Of a DNA stretch of 64,000 bases, positions 31,610 through 39,840 are shown one piece after another. Both the position numbers and the translations under genes were made by a program. The notes under the pieces are model-generated. The model was given only the letters and a program-made list of their open reading frames with translations, was not told the origin of the DNA and did no database searches. Source of the DNA: JACDAN01 sp035265935 (GTDB lineage: Bacteria; Actinomycetota; Thermoleophilia; Gaiellales; Gaiellaceae); contig DATFOC010000077.1 of NCBI GenBank assembly GCA_035265935.1, positions 38,891 through 102,890 on the forward strand, read 5' to 3'. The first letter of the stretch is position 1, and every line of letters starts with the position of its first letter.

Positions 31610-31644
31610 GGCCGCAGAGTCAATTCGCATCAGGAGGTATGTCC

Positions 31645-32130
31645 ATGGCTACACTGGTTCGTTGGGAGCCCTTCCGCGAGCTGGCGGCCCTGCAGAACGA
31701 CATGGGCCGACTGATGAGCACGTTCCTCGGACAGGGACAGGTCGACGGCGAGAACGGTGAGCGTTCGTGGATGCCCGCCGTCGACGTGTGGGAGACCGAC
31801 AACGAGCTCGTCTACGCCTTCGACATCCCCGGGATCTCCGAGGACGAGATCTCCGTCGAGTACGACGAGGGCGCGCTGACCGTCAGCGGCAAGCGCGAGC
31901 GCACGGAGCAGAGCGAGGACGACCGCTTCTATCGCTACGAGCGGCGCTTCGGCAGCTTCTCGCGCACGGTCGGCCTGCCGCAGGGTGTCGAGGAGGACGC
32001 CATCCGGGCGGACTATCGCAACGGCGTGCTCGAGATCCACGTCCCGAAGCCCGAGGCGCCGAAGCCGCGCCGGATCCAGATCGGCTCCGGCGAGGAGGCG
32101 ACGATCGAGGGCTCCTCGAAGCGCGTCTAG
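31645..32130 (+). CDS. Hsp20/alpha-crystallin small heat-shock protein
   Basis: 161 residues. AGGAGGT (31632-31638) touches an ATG at 31639 but is well spaced from the ATG at 31645, which is taken as the start. The N-terminus WEPFRELAALQNDMGRLM is typical. The alpha-crystallin domain spans about residues 43-135: MPAVDVWETDNELVYAFDIP, ISVEYDEGALTVSGKRER, FGSFSRTVGLPQGV, and DYRNGVLEIHVPKPE. A short C-terminal IQI motif follows (PRRIQIG) for oligomer contacts. It holds unfolding proteins for the DnaK system, whose first gene is at the end of the window. Confidence 0.95.
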   Translation: MATLVRWEPFRELAALQNDMGRLMSTFLGQGQVDGENGERSWMPAVDVWETDNELVYAFDIPGISEDEISVEYDEGALTVSGKRERTEQSEDDRFYRYERRFGSFSRTVGLPQGVEEDAIRADYRNGVLEIHVPKPEAPKPRRIQIGSGEEATIEGSSKRV

Positions 32131-32136
32131 CTGCCC

Positions 32137-32178
32137 GGCCGTGTCCCGGGGGTCGGCCCCGGGACACGGCCTTTCTTT
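32137..32178. terminator. Strong bidirectional terminator
   Basis: A 15-bp perfect stem, GGCCGTGTCCCGGGG (32137-32151) with CCCCGGGACACGGCC (32157-32171), has a GTCGG loop and is followed by TTTCTTT. It separates hsp20 from the convergent sigma-factor gene, whose stop overlaps the T-tract. Confidence 0.9.
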
Positions 32179-32773
32179 ACGTCTCGGCGAGGAGCTCGCG
32201 GAGGCGACCGAGGCCGGCGAACATGCGACTCTTGACGGTTCCGAGGGGGACGCCGAGGCGCTCGGCGAGCTCCGACTGCGTCAGACCGCCGTAGTAGGCG
32301 AGCTCGAGGGCCTGCCGCTGCTCGCCGGGGAGCTCGGTCAGCGCCGCCTGCACCGCTGCGCGCCGGTCTCTCAGCACCGCGTCCTCGTCGGCCGAACCGG
32401 CGGACGGCTCGGGAGCGACTTCCAGCGGCTCGCCGCGCCGGCTCTGCTCCCGGCGCACGATGTCGACGGCCCGCCGGTGCACGACGGTGAGGATCCAGGT
32501 CGACGGCTTCGCCCGCTCGCTCTTGTAGGCATCGGCCGAGCGCCAGATGGCGAGAAAGGCTTCCTGAACCGCGTCTTCGGCGAGCGCTCGGTCGCGCAGG
32601 ATCCGGAAGGCGAGTCGGAAGGCGAGCCGGCCGAAGCGGTCGTACAGCACGCCGAGGGCGTCGTCGTCGCCGCGGCCGACGGCCTCGAGCACCTGCTCGT
32701 CGGAAGGCTCGCGAGCTGCCTCGGACTCCTGCCGGCCGACGGCGGGGGAGAGCGTGACGGCGTAGTCAGACAT
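32177..32773 (-). CDS. ECF RNA polymerase sigma factor (SigK-like)
   Basis: 198 residues. Region 2 spans about 28-95 (VLYDRFGRLAFRLAFRILRD, AEDAVQEAFLAIWRSADAY, WILTVVHRRAVDIVRRE) and region 4 about 135-190 (LTELPGEQRQALELAYYGGL, LTQSELAERLGVPLGTVKSR). The gene overlaps the upstream zinc-binding anti-sigma gene by eight bases, an order (anti-sigma first) opposite to the usual one. It is the last gene of a four-gene operon led by a DUF4331 protein. Confidence 0.94.
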   Translation of the reverse strand: MSDYAVTLSPAVGRQESEAAREPSDEQVLEAVGRGDDDALGVLYDRFGRLAFRLAFRILRDRALAEDAVQEAFLAIWRSADAYKSERAKPSTWILTVVHRRAVDIVRREQSRRGEPLEVAPEPSAGSADEDAVLRDRRAAVQAALTELPGEQRQALELAYYGGLTQSELAERLGVPLGTVKSRMFAGLGRLRELLAET

Positions 32774-33395
32774 TGGCGCTCATCAAGATGTCGCTCGTCG
32801 GCTGGTCGGAGCCCTCCGCGGCCTCGAGCGTGACGGCCACGGTGTTCCCCGGCTCAACGGGTTCGTCGAGCGGGACGTGACGGCAGCCGCCGGAGAAGAG
32901 GCCCGCGGGCCTAGGCCGGTCGTCCTCGATCACCCAGGCCTCGTACGCCTTGCCGGCCGGCGGATCGTCGACGCAGGCAACCAGCGTCGCCTGGTCGCCC
33001 TCGACGATGAGGCTTCCGCCGCCGTCCATCGCCACCACCCGCGGCTGAGTGTCGCGGAGCGAGTTCGCCCACAGGCCGAGCCCGACCGCCGCGCAGGCGG
33101 CGGCGACTGCCGCGGCAGCCGTCGCTGGGAAGAGCCACCGCCGGCGCATCGTGACGACCGTCGCCGTGCGCGGCTCGGCTTTGGCGGCGTCGAGGATCCG
33201 CTCGCGGAGCTCCGGCGAAGGCTCCGGGCCGTCGGCCTCGTAGGCGAGCTCGCCGGCAATCTCACGCAGGCCGGCCACCTCCTCGCGGCATCGGTCGCAG
33301 GTGTCGAGGTGCCGCTCGTACGTCCAGCGGTCCTCCGGGTCGAGGGCGTCGAGCGCGTAGGCGGCGGCTTGGTCGTGGATGTCGGACTGGGCCAT
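32766..33395 (-). CDS. RskA-like zinc-binding anti-sigma factor
   Basis: 209 residues from ATG at 33395. Residues 1-80 form an anti-sigma domain with the HxxxCxxC zinc motif (ERHLDTCDRCREEVAGL). A basic segment MRRRWLFP precedes a membrane helix at about 98-117 (AAAAVAAACAAVGLGLW). The extracytoplasmic domain has LIVEGDQATLVACVDDPPAG, AYEAWVIEDDRPRPAGLF and VAVTLEAAEGSDQPT, as in RskA C-terminal domains. It should hold the adjacent sigma factor at the membrane until proteolysis. The stop lies inside the start of the sigma gene, so translation is coupled. Confidence 0.92.
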   Translation of the reverse strand: MAQSDIHDQAAAYALDALDPEDRWTYERHLDTCDRCREEVAGLREIAGELAYEADGPEPSPELRERILDAAKAEPRTATVVTMRRRWLFPATAAAAVAAACAAVGLGLWANSLRDTQPRVVAMDGGGSLIVEGDQATLVACVDDPPAGKAYEAWVIEDDRPRPAGLFSGGCRHVPLDEPVEPGNTVAVTLEAAEGSDQPTSDILMSANV

Positions 33396-33436
33396 GCGCG
33401 TCATTCTTATTCGCGAGGCCCAGCCCGATGGTTCGA

Positions 33437-34636
33437 TCAGTCCAGCTGCGTCCGGGCGTACCTCGCCCAGATCGGTGAGAAATTCGGGTCGGTGTCGAGC
33501 GACCGCCGGAACAGCCACTGTGCGTCGGCCTTTCGCCCGAGGCAGCGCTCGATCATGGCGCGGTGGAAATAACGGTGCCCGTCAGGGAAGCGGAGGGCCT
33601 GGTCCGAGTACCGAACCGCCTCCTTGCACCGTCCGTTTCGGACGAGCGCCCACGAGAGGACCTCGCTCGCCTCGGTGCCCGGCCTCCGCGCATGCCCGCG
33701 CCGGGCAAGCGCGAGCGAGCCGGGCAGATCGATCCCGTGCTCGAGCTGGAACATCGCCCGGTCGAGGTCGGTGTCGACGCCGTTCTGGGCGAGCCGCTGC
33801 TCCTGCCGCCGCACCAGGTCGTAGGCCTTCGCGGCCGCCTTCGGGCGGCCGGCGATGGTGTAGAGGTCGCCGAGCGAGGCCGCGAACTCCGGCGAGAACC
33901 TCCTGGCGACCGCCTGCCGCTGAAGCCCGATCGCCCGCTCGAGCTTTCCGCGAGCGGCCTCGGTCTCGCCCAATGCCTCGAGCGCCAGGGGATTGCCGGG
34001 CGAGACGGCGAGCGCGTTGCGGAAGTGGCCGGCCGCAGCCGCGAACCGGAGGTCGGCGCGGTCGAGCCGTCCCAGCTCCACGTACGCCCAGGCCCGGGTC
34101 TCGGCATCCACCGCGGAGTCGAGGGCGAGCTGGATCGTGCGCCGGGCCGAGTCGCTCGCGCCGAGGCCCGCCTGGACCTGCGCCACTCGCGCGTAAGCGG
34201 CGATGCTCGGCTTGAGCTCCGCCATCTTCTCGTAGGCGAGATAGCCGGCCTCGAAACGGCCGAGCTCGAGGAGGGCGTCGCCGATCACGCCGTACGCCAG
34301 GGCTATGTCCGGTGCCAGAGACCGGGCACGCCTCGCGAGGGCGAGGCCCTCGCGGAAGTGGTGGCGGGTGTTCGCCAGCGATGCCAGGCCGATCAGGGCC
34401 CGGATGTCGTTCGGATCCTGCGCGAGCGCCTGGCGCAGCGCCCGCTCGGAACGCGTGTAGTGCGCCGGCTCGCCGGTGCGGCGGGCCAGGGTCTGCTCCT
34501 CGAGGCCGGCTCTGACGAACTGGTTGGTCGGGGTCCTCGAGGTCTCCTCGCCGTTCATGCGCAGAGCGCCTCCGACGAGGAGGGCGGTGGCGGCTATCGC
34601 CGCCACCGCTGCCCCTGTCAGCGTCCGCCGTGTCAC
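33437..34636 (-). CDS. Membrane-anchored TPR protein
   Basis: 399 residues from GTG at 34636, overlapping the DUF4331 gene by four bases. An N-terminal membrane or signal helix (AAVAAIAATALLVGGAL) leads into about eight tetratricopeptide repeats between residues 60 and 395. Examples are RALRQALAQDPNDIRALIGL, GDALLELGRFEAGYLAYEKM and SDQALRFPDGHRYFHRAMIE. The repeats would face outside and bind partner proteins. Pairing of a TPR protein with a DUF4331 protein is a combination I have seen in other genomes; their joint function is not known. Confidence 0.85.
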   Translation of the reverse strand: MTRRTLTGAAVAAIAATALLVGGALRMNGEETSRTPTNQFVRAGLEEQTLARRTGEPAHYTRSERALRQALAQDPNDIRALIGLASLANTRHHFREGLALARRARSLAPDIALAYGVIGDALLELGRFEAGYLAYEKMAELKPSIAAYARVAQVQAGLGASDSARRTIQLALDSAVDAETRAWAYVELGRLDRADLRFAAAAGHFRNALAVSPGNPLALEALGETEAARGKLERAIGLQRQAVARRFSPEFAASLGDLYTIAGRPKAAAKAYDLVRRQEQRLAQNGVDTDLDRAMFQLEHGIDLPGSLALARRGHARRPGTEASEVLSWALVRNGRCKEAVRYSDQALRFPDGHRYFHRAMIERCLGRKADAQWLFRRSLDTDPNFSPIWARYARTQLD

Positions 34637-35952
34637 GGCTTCTGCTGGCCCTTCGCGTTGTCGAACCCGCTGGGCGGGTCGTTCTCGTACGGGAAGACGC
34701 CCAGGTTCGGGACGTCGTTCCCGTCGACGCCGTCACCGAGGAGGTCGCCGGCGGGGTGTCCCTTGAGCTTCCCGGCGACGGCGCGCTCGGCGATGTCGAC
34801 GACGTCGTCTGTCAGCCGGCGCCCGTTGGGGAAGCCGGCAAGGTCGCCGCCGAAGACGCCGAGCCGGTTCGGGCTCGCCGTCGGCGGGATCGAGAGGTTG
34901 ATCCGCAGCATGTCGGCGAGCTTCGTCCCGGTGTTGTTCAGGCCGGGCACGCCGGTCAGCAGCACGGCGACCAGATCGTCGCGGTTCGTCTCCGGGACGC
35001 CGAGGCCGTACAGCTGGTTGATGACGGCCGCCAGGATCGGCGTCCGGTAGTACTGCTCGAACTGCGCATCCGTGGCCGGGCTCAGGCGGTTCCACTTGTC
35101 CTTGAGCCGGGTCGGGATGATCACTTCGTTGATGAGCGGGTTCCCGAGGCGGGAGACCTGCACCCACTGCTTCTCCTCGTGCAACCGGCGGACGCCGTTC
35201 CGGCGGTACTCGCGGATCTTCACGCGAGGCCGCTCCGTCGTCGCCCAGACGCCGACCGTGTGATCCGAGTCGTCGAGTTGCGAGATTGGGATCTGGAGAG
35301 CGATCCCGTGCGTCGCGTAGTTGGCGAAGAAGTCCTTGCCTCCGCCCATGTTGCCCGTGCCTTTGCGGATCGCGACGAGATCGAAGATCGCGCCGATGTC
35401 CGCGAAGAACGCGTCCTCACGCTGTCCGGCGAAGACCTTCCCGCCGCCGGCGAGGTTCGTGACTGCCGCGTCCGCCAGCTGCCGGTAGTTCGGCGTCGAG
35501 CGCGGGCCGATGTTGTTCGGCGGGGTCACGCCGCGCGCGACGACGGTCTCCTTGCCGCGGACGACCCGCGTGACCGTGTAGTCCTGCACGGTGTTGCCGA
35601 GGAAGAGCGTGTCCTCGCGGTTCTTGAACCGGAAACGGTACGTGACGTCGGCCTTGCCGTCGCCGCTCCGGTCGATGTTGATCGCGTACCGGGCCCGCTG
35701 GGAGAAGCGGTACCAGTTCGGCCCGGCCGCCGGATCCTCTGCCGGGATCCAGTTGGCGATCACGGTCAGGGAGTTCGGCGCGTCCAGGCTCCTGAACGCG
35801 TAGACGTCGGTCGTGTCGGCCGACGGATCCTCGGCGATCAGCGGCGCCTCGCGGTGACTCGACGCCTGGCCCGCCTCGGGGGCGAGCGCTCTGACGCTGA
35901 GTACCGCTGCGGCGACCGCGATCCCGACGATCGCGAGTACGAGCGTGCGCAT
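34633..35952 (-). CDS. DUF4331 exported protein
   Basis: 439 residues from ATG at 35952 with AAAGGAG upstream; a frame start at 35979 lacks a site. The signal sequence is LVLAIVGIAVAAAVLSVRAL. The mature protein begins with the family hallmark SSHREAPLIAEDPSADTTDV followed by YAFRS, and continues with NSLTVIANWIPAEDP, FRFKNREDTLFLGNT, PPNNIGPRSTPNY, DAFFADIGAIFDLVAIR and a C-terminal GVDGNDVPNLGVFPYENDPP. DUF4331 proteins are envelope proteins of unknown function. It is the first gene of the operon with the TPR protein and the anti-sigma/sigma pair, suggesting that the sigma system senses or controls these surface proteins. Confidence 0.92.
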   Translation of the reverse strand: MRTLVLAIVGIAVAAAVLSVRALAPEAGQASSHREAPLIAEDPSADTTDVYAFRSLDAPNSLTVIANWIPAEDPAAGPNWYRFSQRARYAINIDRSGDGKADVTYRFRFKNREDTLFLGNTVQDYTVTRVVRGKETVVARGVTPPNNIGPRSTPNYRQLADAAVTNLAGGGKVFAGQREDAFFADIGAIFDLVAIRKGTGNMGGGKDFFANYATHGIALQIPISQLDDSDHTVGVWATTERPRVKIREYRRNGVRRLHEEKQWVQVSRLGNPLINEVIIPTRLKDKWNRLSPATDAQFEQYYRTPILAAVINQLYGLGVPETNRDDLVAVLLTGVPGLNNTGTKLADMLRINLSIPPTASPNRLGVFGGDLAGFPNGRRLTDDVVDIAERAVAGKLKGHPAGDLLGDGVDGNDVPNLGVFPYENDPPSGFDNAKGQQKP

Positions 35953-36037
35953 CGTGTGCGGCTCCTTTCGGTTTGGCACCGGGGGTCTGGCGCCTTGGGG
36001 TTGCCGCTGATTCGGCGCACCCGCCGGACCGGTTCGG

Positions 36038-37384
36038 TCAGGGCGCGGCTGTCACTTCGTAGAGCGTCCAGCTGCCAGGGACGCCCTTCAGCTCGTGCGT
36101 TCCACGCTCGGCGAACTCGATGCCCGAGCCGACCACCAGATCGTGGACGGTGCTGGAGACGAGGATGCCTCCGTCTCGCGCCGCCGCCATGACCCGGGCC
36201 GCGATGTGCACGGCGAGGCCGCGCAGCGTCCCTCCGGCGAGCTCCACTTCGCCGGTGTGGACGCCCGCTCGGATCGCGATCCCTCGCTCCCGCAGCGCCT
36301 CTTCGAGCCGCGCCGCGCAGGTGACGGCCCGGGCGGGGCCGTCGAACGTCGCGAAAAAGCCGTCGCCCGTATGGTCGACCTCCTGTCCGCGGTAGGCGCG
36401 CAGGTGCTCGCGTACGAGGTCGTCGTGCTCCCTCGCCAGCCTGGCCCAGGCTGCGTCACCCCGCTCGGCGGCCATGGTGGTCGAACCGACGATGTCCGTC
36501 AGGAGCACGGTGGAGAGCTGGCGGTTCAGCACGGGTCGCGTCCGTGTCCCCGTCAAGAACTCTTCGACCTCGTCCAGCAACGGGGTGAAGTCACCGGCGT
36601 TGAACGGGAACGTGTCTGCGCCGGGCAGCTCGACGTACTTCGCGTCTGCGATGTTCTCGGCGAGATAGCGTCCGAAGGGCGCGCGGTAGTGGCGCGCATC
36701 GGCGCGCTGGAGAATCAGTGTCGGAACACGGATCGCGGGCAGGATCGACCGAACGTCGATGTTCGTGACCCAGCGGTACATGGCCGTCGCGGCTCCGCGG
36801 GCCATGCCGAGCCGCTGATAGCGGATGAACCAGCGGGTGAACTCGACGTCGTGCGCCACTGAAGGCGCGGTCAGGCCGAGGATCTCACTCGTGACGCCCC
36901 AGTTCTGTTCATACCGGTCGATGAGCTTCTCCCGGGTCGCATCGGGCATCCCGATCGGGTAGTCGTCGGCTCGCCGCCAGCGTGCGAATGTGTTGACGAG
37001 AACGAGCGCCGGCACCCGGTCGGGGTAGGAGGCCGCGAACATCATCGCCATCGGTCCGCCCTCCGTGTCACCGATCAGTGCGGCCTGACCCATGCCGGCG
37101 GCGTCCATCACCGTGCGCACGTCGTCCATCCACTCCTCGAGTCGGGGGAGCGATCCCAGAGGCACAGGATCGGAGACGCCGGCCCCTCGCTTGTCGAAGC
37201 ACAGGACTCGTGCGAAGGACGCCAGCCGGTGCAGGTACGCGGCCATGTGCGGCTCCTCCCACATCACGTCGACGTTCGTCACCCAACTCGTCACGAACAC
37301 GATGCTGATCGGACCCGATCCGAAGACCTGGTACGCCACATAGCCGCCCTCCGACGGCGCGTACTTCGTGATCGGCGTGGTCAT
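36038..37384 (-). CDS. Alpha/beta-hydrolase-like protein fused to a class III nucleotide cyclase
   Basis: 448 residues from ATG at 37384, sharing ATGA with the carbamate kinase stop. Residues 1-270 form an alpha/beta-hydrolase fold (FDKRGAGVSDPVPLG, ALIGDTEGGPMAMMFAASYP, PTLILQRADARHY). At the nucleophile elbow G-x-S-x-G there is GDTEG, so threonine replaces serine. Residues 280-448 form an adenylate/guanylate cyclase domain with both metal aspartates (VLLTDIVGSTTMAAERGD, VDHTGDGFFATFDGP) and AIRAGVHTGEVE. It likely makes cAMP in response to a ligand of the hydrolase-like part. It ends an operon behind a GTPase and carbamate kinase. Confidence 0.92.
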   Translation of the reverse strand: MTTPITKYAPSEGGYVAYQVFGSGPISIVFVTSWVTNVDVMWEEPHMAAYLHRLASFARVLCFDKRGAGVSDPVPLGSLPRLEEWMDDVRTVMDAAGMGQAALIGDTEGGPMAMMFAASYPDRVPALVLVNTFARWRRADDYPIGMPDATREKLIDRYEQNWGVTSEILGLTAPSVAHDVEFTRWFIRYQRLGMARGAATAMYRWVTNIDVRSILPAIRVPTLILQRADARHYRAPFGRYLAENIADAKYVELPGADTFPFNAGDFTPLLDEVEEFLTGTRTRPVLNRQLSTVLLTDIVGSTTMAAERGDAAWARLAREHDDLVREHLRAYRGQEVDHTGDGFFATFDGPARAVTCAARLEEALRERGIAIRAGVHTGEVELAGGTLRGLAVHIAARVMAAARDGGILVSSTVHDLVVGSGIEFAERGTHELKGVPGSWTLYEVTAAP

Positions 37385-38286
37385 GGTCCCATCCTCGTGC
37401 CCGCGCGACCGGCGAGCGCCTCGGCGACCTGGTCGAGCGAGGTGATGATCGTCTCGCCACCAGCGCCGGCCGTCGAGAGCGCGGCCTCCACCTTCGGCCG
37501 CATCGAGCCCTCGGCCAGCTCTGGCAGGAGCTCCTCCGCCTGCTCCGTCGTCAGCTCGCGGATCTCCTCCTCGGCGTGCGTGCCGAACCCTCGCTTCAAG
37601 GCCGACACGTCGGTGAGAATCAGGAGCCGGCCGGCGCCGAGCTCGCCGGCGAGTACTGCGGACGCGCGGTCCTTGTCGATCACGGCGTCGACGCCTTCGA
37701 GCCGGTCCCCGCGCCGGACGACCGGGATCCCGCCGCCGCCGCACGCGACCGGCACGGTTCCCGCGGAGAGCAGTGCGCGGACCTGGTCGGCCTCGACGAT
37801 CTCGAGCGGCGTGGGGGAGGGAACGACCCGCCGCCAGCCGCGGCCCGCCTCGTCGACGAGCTGCCAGCCGCGCTCCGCCTCGAGCGCCCGTGCCTGCTCG
37901 GTCGAGTAGAACGGCCCGATCGGCTTCGTCGGCCGCTCGAACGCCGGATCGGTCTCCTCGACGACGACGTGGGTGAGCAGGCAGGCGACCGGCCGCCCGG
38001 CAGCCGGCCCGAGCTCGGTCTCGATCATCGAGCCGATCTCTGCCTGCGTCTGGGCCACGGCCAGGTAGAGCGGAAGCGGCGGGACCTCGTCGGCCGACCG
38101 CTCCTGCCGCAGGAGCTCGTTTCCGACCTGTGGGCCGTTCCCGTGCGTGATCACGAGGTTGCCCTCCCGAAGGAGCGGCGCGAGCGCCTCGGCGGTTTCC
38201 CGCAACCGCGCCGCCTGCTCGGCTGCCGTGCCTCGGTCGCCCGCGCGGATCAGCGCGTTGCCGCCGAGCGCGACGACGGTCGTCAA
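37381..38286 (-). CDS. arcC: Carbamate kinase
   Basis: 301 residues from TTG at 38286, which shares TTGA with the stop of the GTPase gene. Motifs of the amino-acid-kinase fold are VVALGGNALI, VITHGNGPQVGNELL, the LTHVVVEETDPAF segment, PVACGGGGIPVV, GVDAVIDKDRASAVLA and LILTDVSAL. The enzyme transfers phosphate between carbamoyl phosphate and ADP and is usually the ATP-yielding last step of arginine, allantoin or creatinine breakdown. None of the usual partners are here; its neighbours are a cyclic-diphosphoglycerate-synthetase-like GTPase and a cyclase. Confidence 0.95.
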   Translation of the reverse strand: MTTVVALGGNALIRAGDRGTAAEQAARLRETAEALAPLLREGNLVITHGNGPQVGNELLRQERSADEVPPLPLYLAVAQTQAEIGSMIETELGPAAGRPVACLLTHVVVEETDPAFERPTKPIGPFYSTEQARALEAERGWQLVDEAGRGWRRVVPSPTPLEIVEADQVRALLSAGTVPVACGGGGIPVVRRGDRLEGVDAVIDKDRASAVLAGELGAGRLLILTDVSALKRGFGTHAEEEIRELTTEQAEELLPELAEGSMRPKVEAALSTAGAGGETIITSLDQVAEALAGRAGTRMGP

Positions 38287-39632
38287 GCGAGGGCTGCTTC
38301 GGTGTTCCCGGTGGTGAGCCCGCGCTCGGTGAGCAGATCGGCCAGGGTCGGCTCGCCGAGCTCCTGAAGGCGGTAGGTGACGCGGAGCGCCGGCTTGTCG
38401 AAGTCGATGACGCGCCGCAGGTCGATCGGCGTCCCGATCAGGATGACGTCCGCGTCCGAGCGCGCGATCGTCTCCTTCAGCTCGTCCATCTGCTTGCGGC
38501 CGTAGCCCATGGCCGGGAGCAGCTCGGTGACGTGCGGGTACTCCTCCAGGGTCTTCGCGATCGAGCCGACGGCGAACGGGCGGGGATCGACGAGCTCGGC
38601 GGCGCCGTTCGCCTTGGCCGCGAGGACCGCGGCTCCGTACGCCATCTCTCCATGCGTGAGCGTCGGCCCGTCCTCGATGGCGAGCACGCGTTTGCCGGCG
38701 ACCGTCTCGCCGTTCTCCTCCAAGAGGAACGGCGAGGCTGCCAACACGATCTTCGCCTCGGGGTTGACCTTCCGGATCGAGTCCAGCACGGCCTCGACGC
38801 CCTCCGGCGGAGCGGTGTCGACCTTGTTCACGACGCACACATGGGCCATGCGGAGGTTCGTCTCGCCGGGGTGGTAACGCAGCTCGTGGCCGGCTCGATG
38901 CGGGTCGACGACGACGACGTGGAGGTTGGGTTTGATGAACGGGGTGTCGTTGTTCCCGCCGTCCCAGAGGATCACGTCCGCTTCCTGCTCGGCCTCGTCG
39001 AGGATCGCCGCATAGTCGATCCCCGCGAAGACGACGTTGCTCTCGGCGATATGGGGCTCGTACTCCTCGCGCTCCTCGATCGTCGTGTCGGCTGCGTCCA
39101 GGTCGGCGTAGTCGGCGAAGCGCTGGACGGCCTGCTTCGTCAGGTCGCCGTAGGGCATCGGGTGCCGGAGGACGGCGACCCGCTTGCCGTCGTCCCGCAG
39201 GAGCTTCGCGATGTGGCGCGTCGTCTGGCTCTTGCCGGAGCCGGTCCGGACCGCGCAGACGGCGACGACGGGCCGCGAGGAAGTCAGCATCGTGCGGTGC
39301 GGCGAGAGCAGGCTGTACGAGGCGCCGGCGGCCAGGGCGCGCGAGCCGATGTGCATCACGTGCTCGTGGGTCACGTCCGAGTAGGAGAACACCACCTCGT
39401 CGACATCGTGCTCCCGCACCAGCTCTTCGAGCTTGGACTCCGGGTGGATGGGAATCCCGGCGGGATAGAGATGTCCAGCGAGCTCGGCCGGGTAACGGCG
39501 GCCGTCGATGTTCGGGATCTGCGTCGCCGTGAACGCGACCACCTCGTACTCTTCACGACCGCGGTAGACGAGGTTGAAGTTGTGGAAATCGCGGCCCGCG
39601 GCGCCGACGATCATGACGCGTCTTCGATCCAT
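38283..39632 (-). CDS. Cyclic 2,3-diphosphoglycerate-synthetase-like P-loop protein
   Basis: 449 residues. The first 120 residues form a Rossmann-like domain (VMIVGAAGRDFHNFNLVYRG, ATQIPNIDGRRYP, VFSYSDVTHEHVMHIGSRAL). A P-loop follows at about 128-138 (VRTGSGKSQTTRHIAKLL), with a Walker-B-like ILWDGGNNDTPF, ending with VVNKVDTAPPEGVEAV and VLIGTPIDLRRV. This matches the archaeal cyclic 2,3-diphosphoglycerate synthetase family; bacterial members are of uncertain function. It heads an operon with carbamate kinase and a hydrolase-cyclase, all with four-base overlaps. Confidence 0.88.
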   Translation of the reverse strand: MDRRRVMIVGAAGRDFHNFNLVYRGREEYEVVAFTATQIPNIDGRRYPAELAGHLYPAGIPIHPESKLEELVREHDVDEVVFSYSDVTHEHVMHIGSRALAAGASYSLLSPHRTMLTSSRPVVAVCAVRTGSGKSQTTRHIAKLLRDDGKRVAVLRHPMPYGDLTKQAVQRFADYADLDAADTTIEEREEYEPHIAESNVVFAGIDYAAILDEAEQEADVILWDGGNNDTPFIKPNLHVVVVDPHRAGHELRYHPGETNLRMAHVCVVNKVDTAPPEGVEAVLDSIRKVNPEAKIVLAASPFLLEENGETVAGKRVLAIEDGPTLTHGEMAYGAAVLAAKANGAAELVDPRPFAVGSIAKTLEEYPHVTELLPAMGYGRKQMDELKETIARSDADVILIGTPIDLRRVIDFDKPALRVTYRLQELGEPTLADLLTERGLTTGNTEAALA

Positions 39633-39732
39633 GAATAAAGCCTATTCAGTTTGCAGGACGTTGAGGCTCCGACACACTGAGGCTCGTGCCGCCGCGCCGC
39701 GCTGGACTGCGCGAGCCGTCGTCCTCAGTCGT

Positions 39733-39753
39733 GCCCGTATCTTGGATACGGGC
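39733..39753. promoter_or_regulatory. 21-bp palindrome between GTPase operon and ferritin
   Basis: GCCCGTATC (39733-39741), TTG, GATACGGGC (39745-39753): nine-base perfect arms. The flanking genes diverge (starts at 39632 minus and 39841 plus), so a terminator is unlikely. An operator for ferritin or for the carbamate kinase operon is the simplest reading; the binding protein is unknown. Confidence 0.5.
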
Positions 39754-39840
39754 GCTCCCTGCGTCCTTGGCTCACACCCCATCGCACCCCACGGCGAAGC
39801 ATCAGCATGTCGGAACCTTCGTCGCAGTAGAGTCACCGCG

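Noticed and set aside
31560..31640. CIRCE or HAIR element before hsp20
   Set aside because: The inverted-repeat halves required for HrcA or HspR sites are absent; only the shared CTTG...CGCTTAG motif is seen.
30631..38286. Arginine deiminase (arc) pathway
   Set aside because: The carbamoyltransferase and carbamate kinase are in separate operons and no arginine deiminase or antiporter gene is present.
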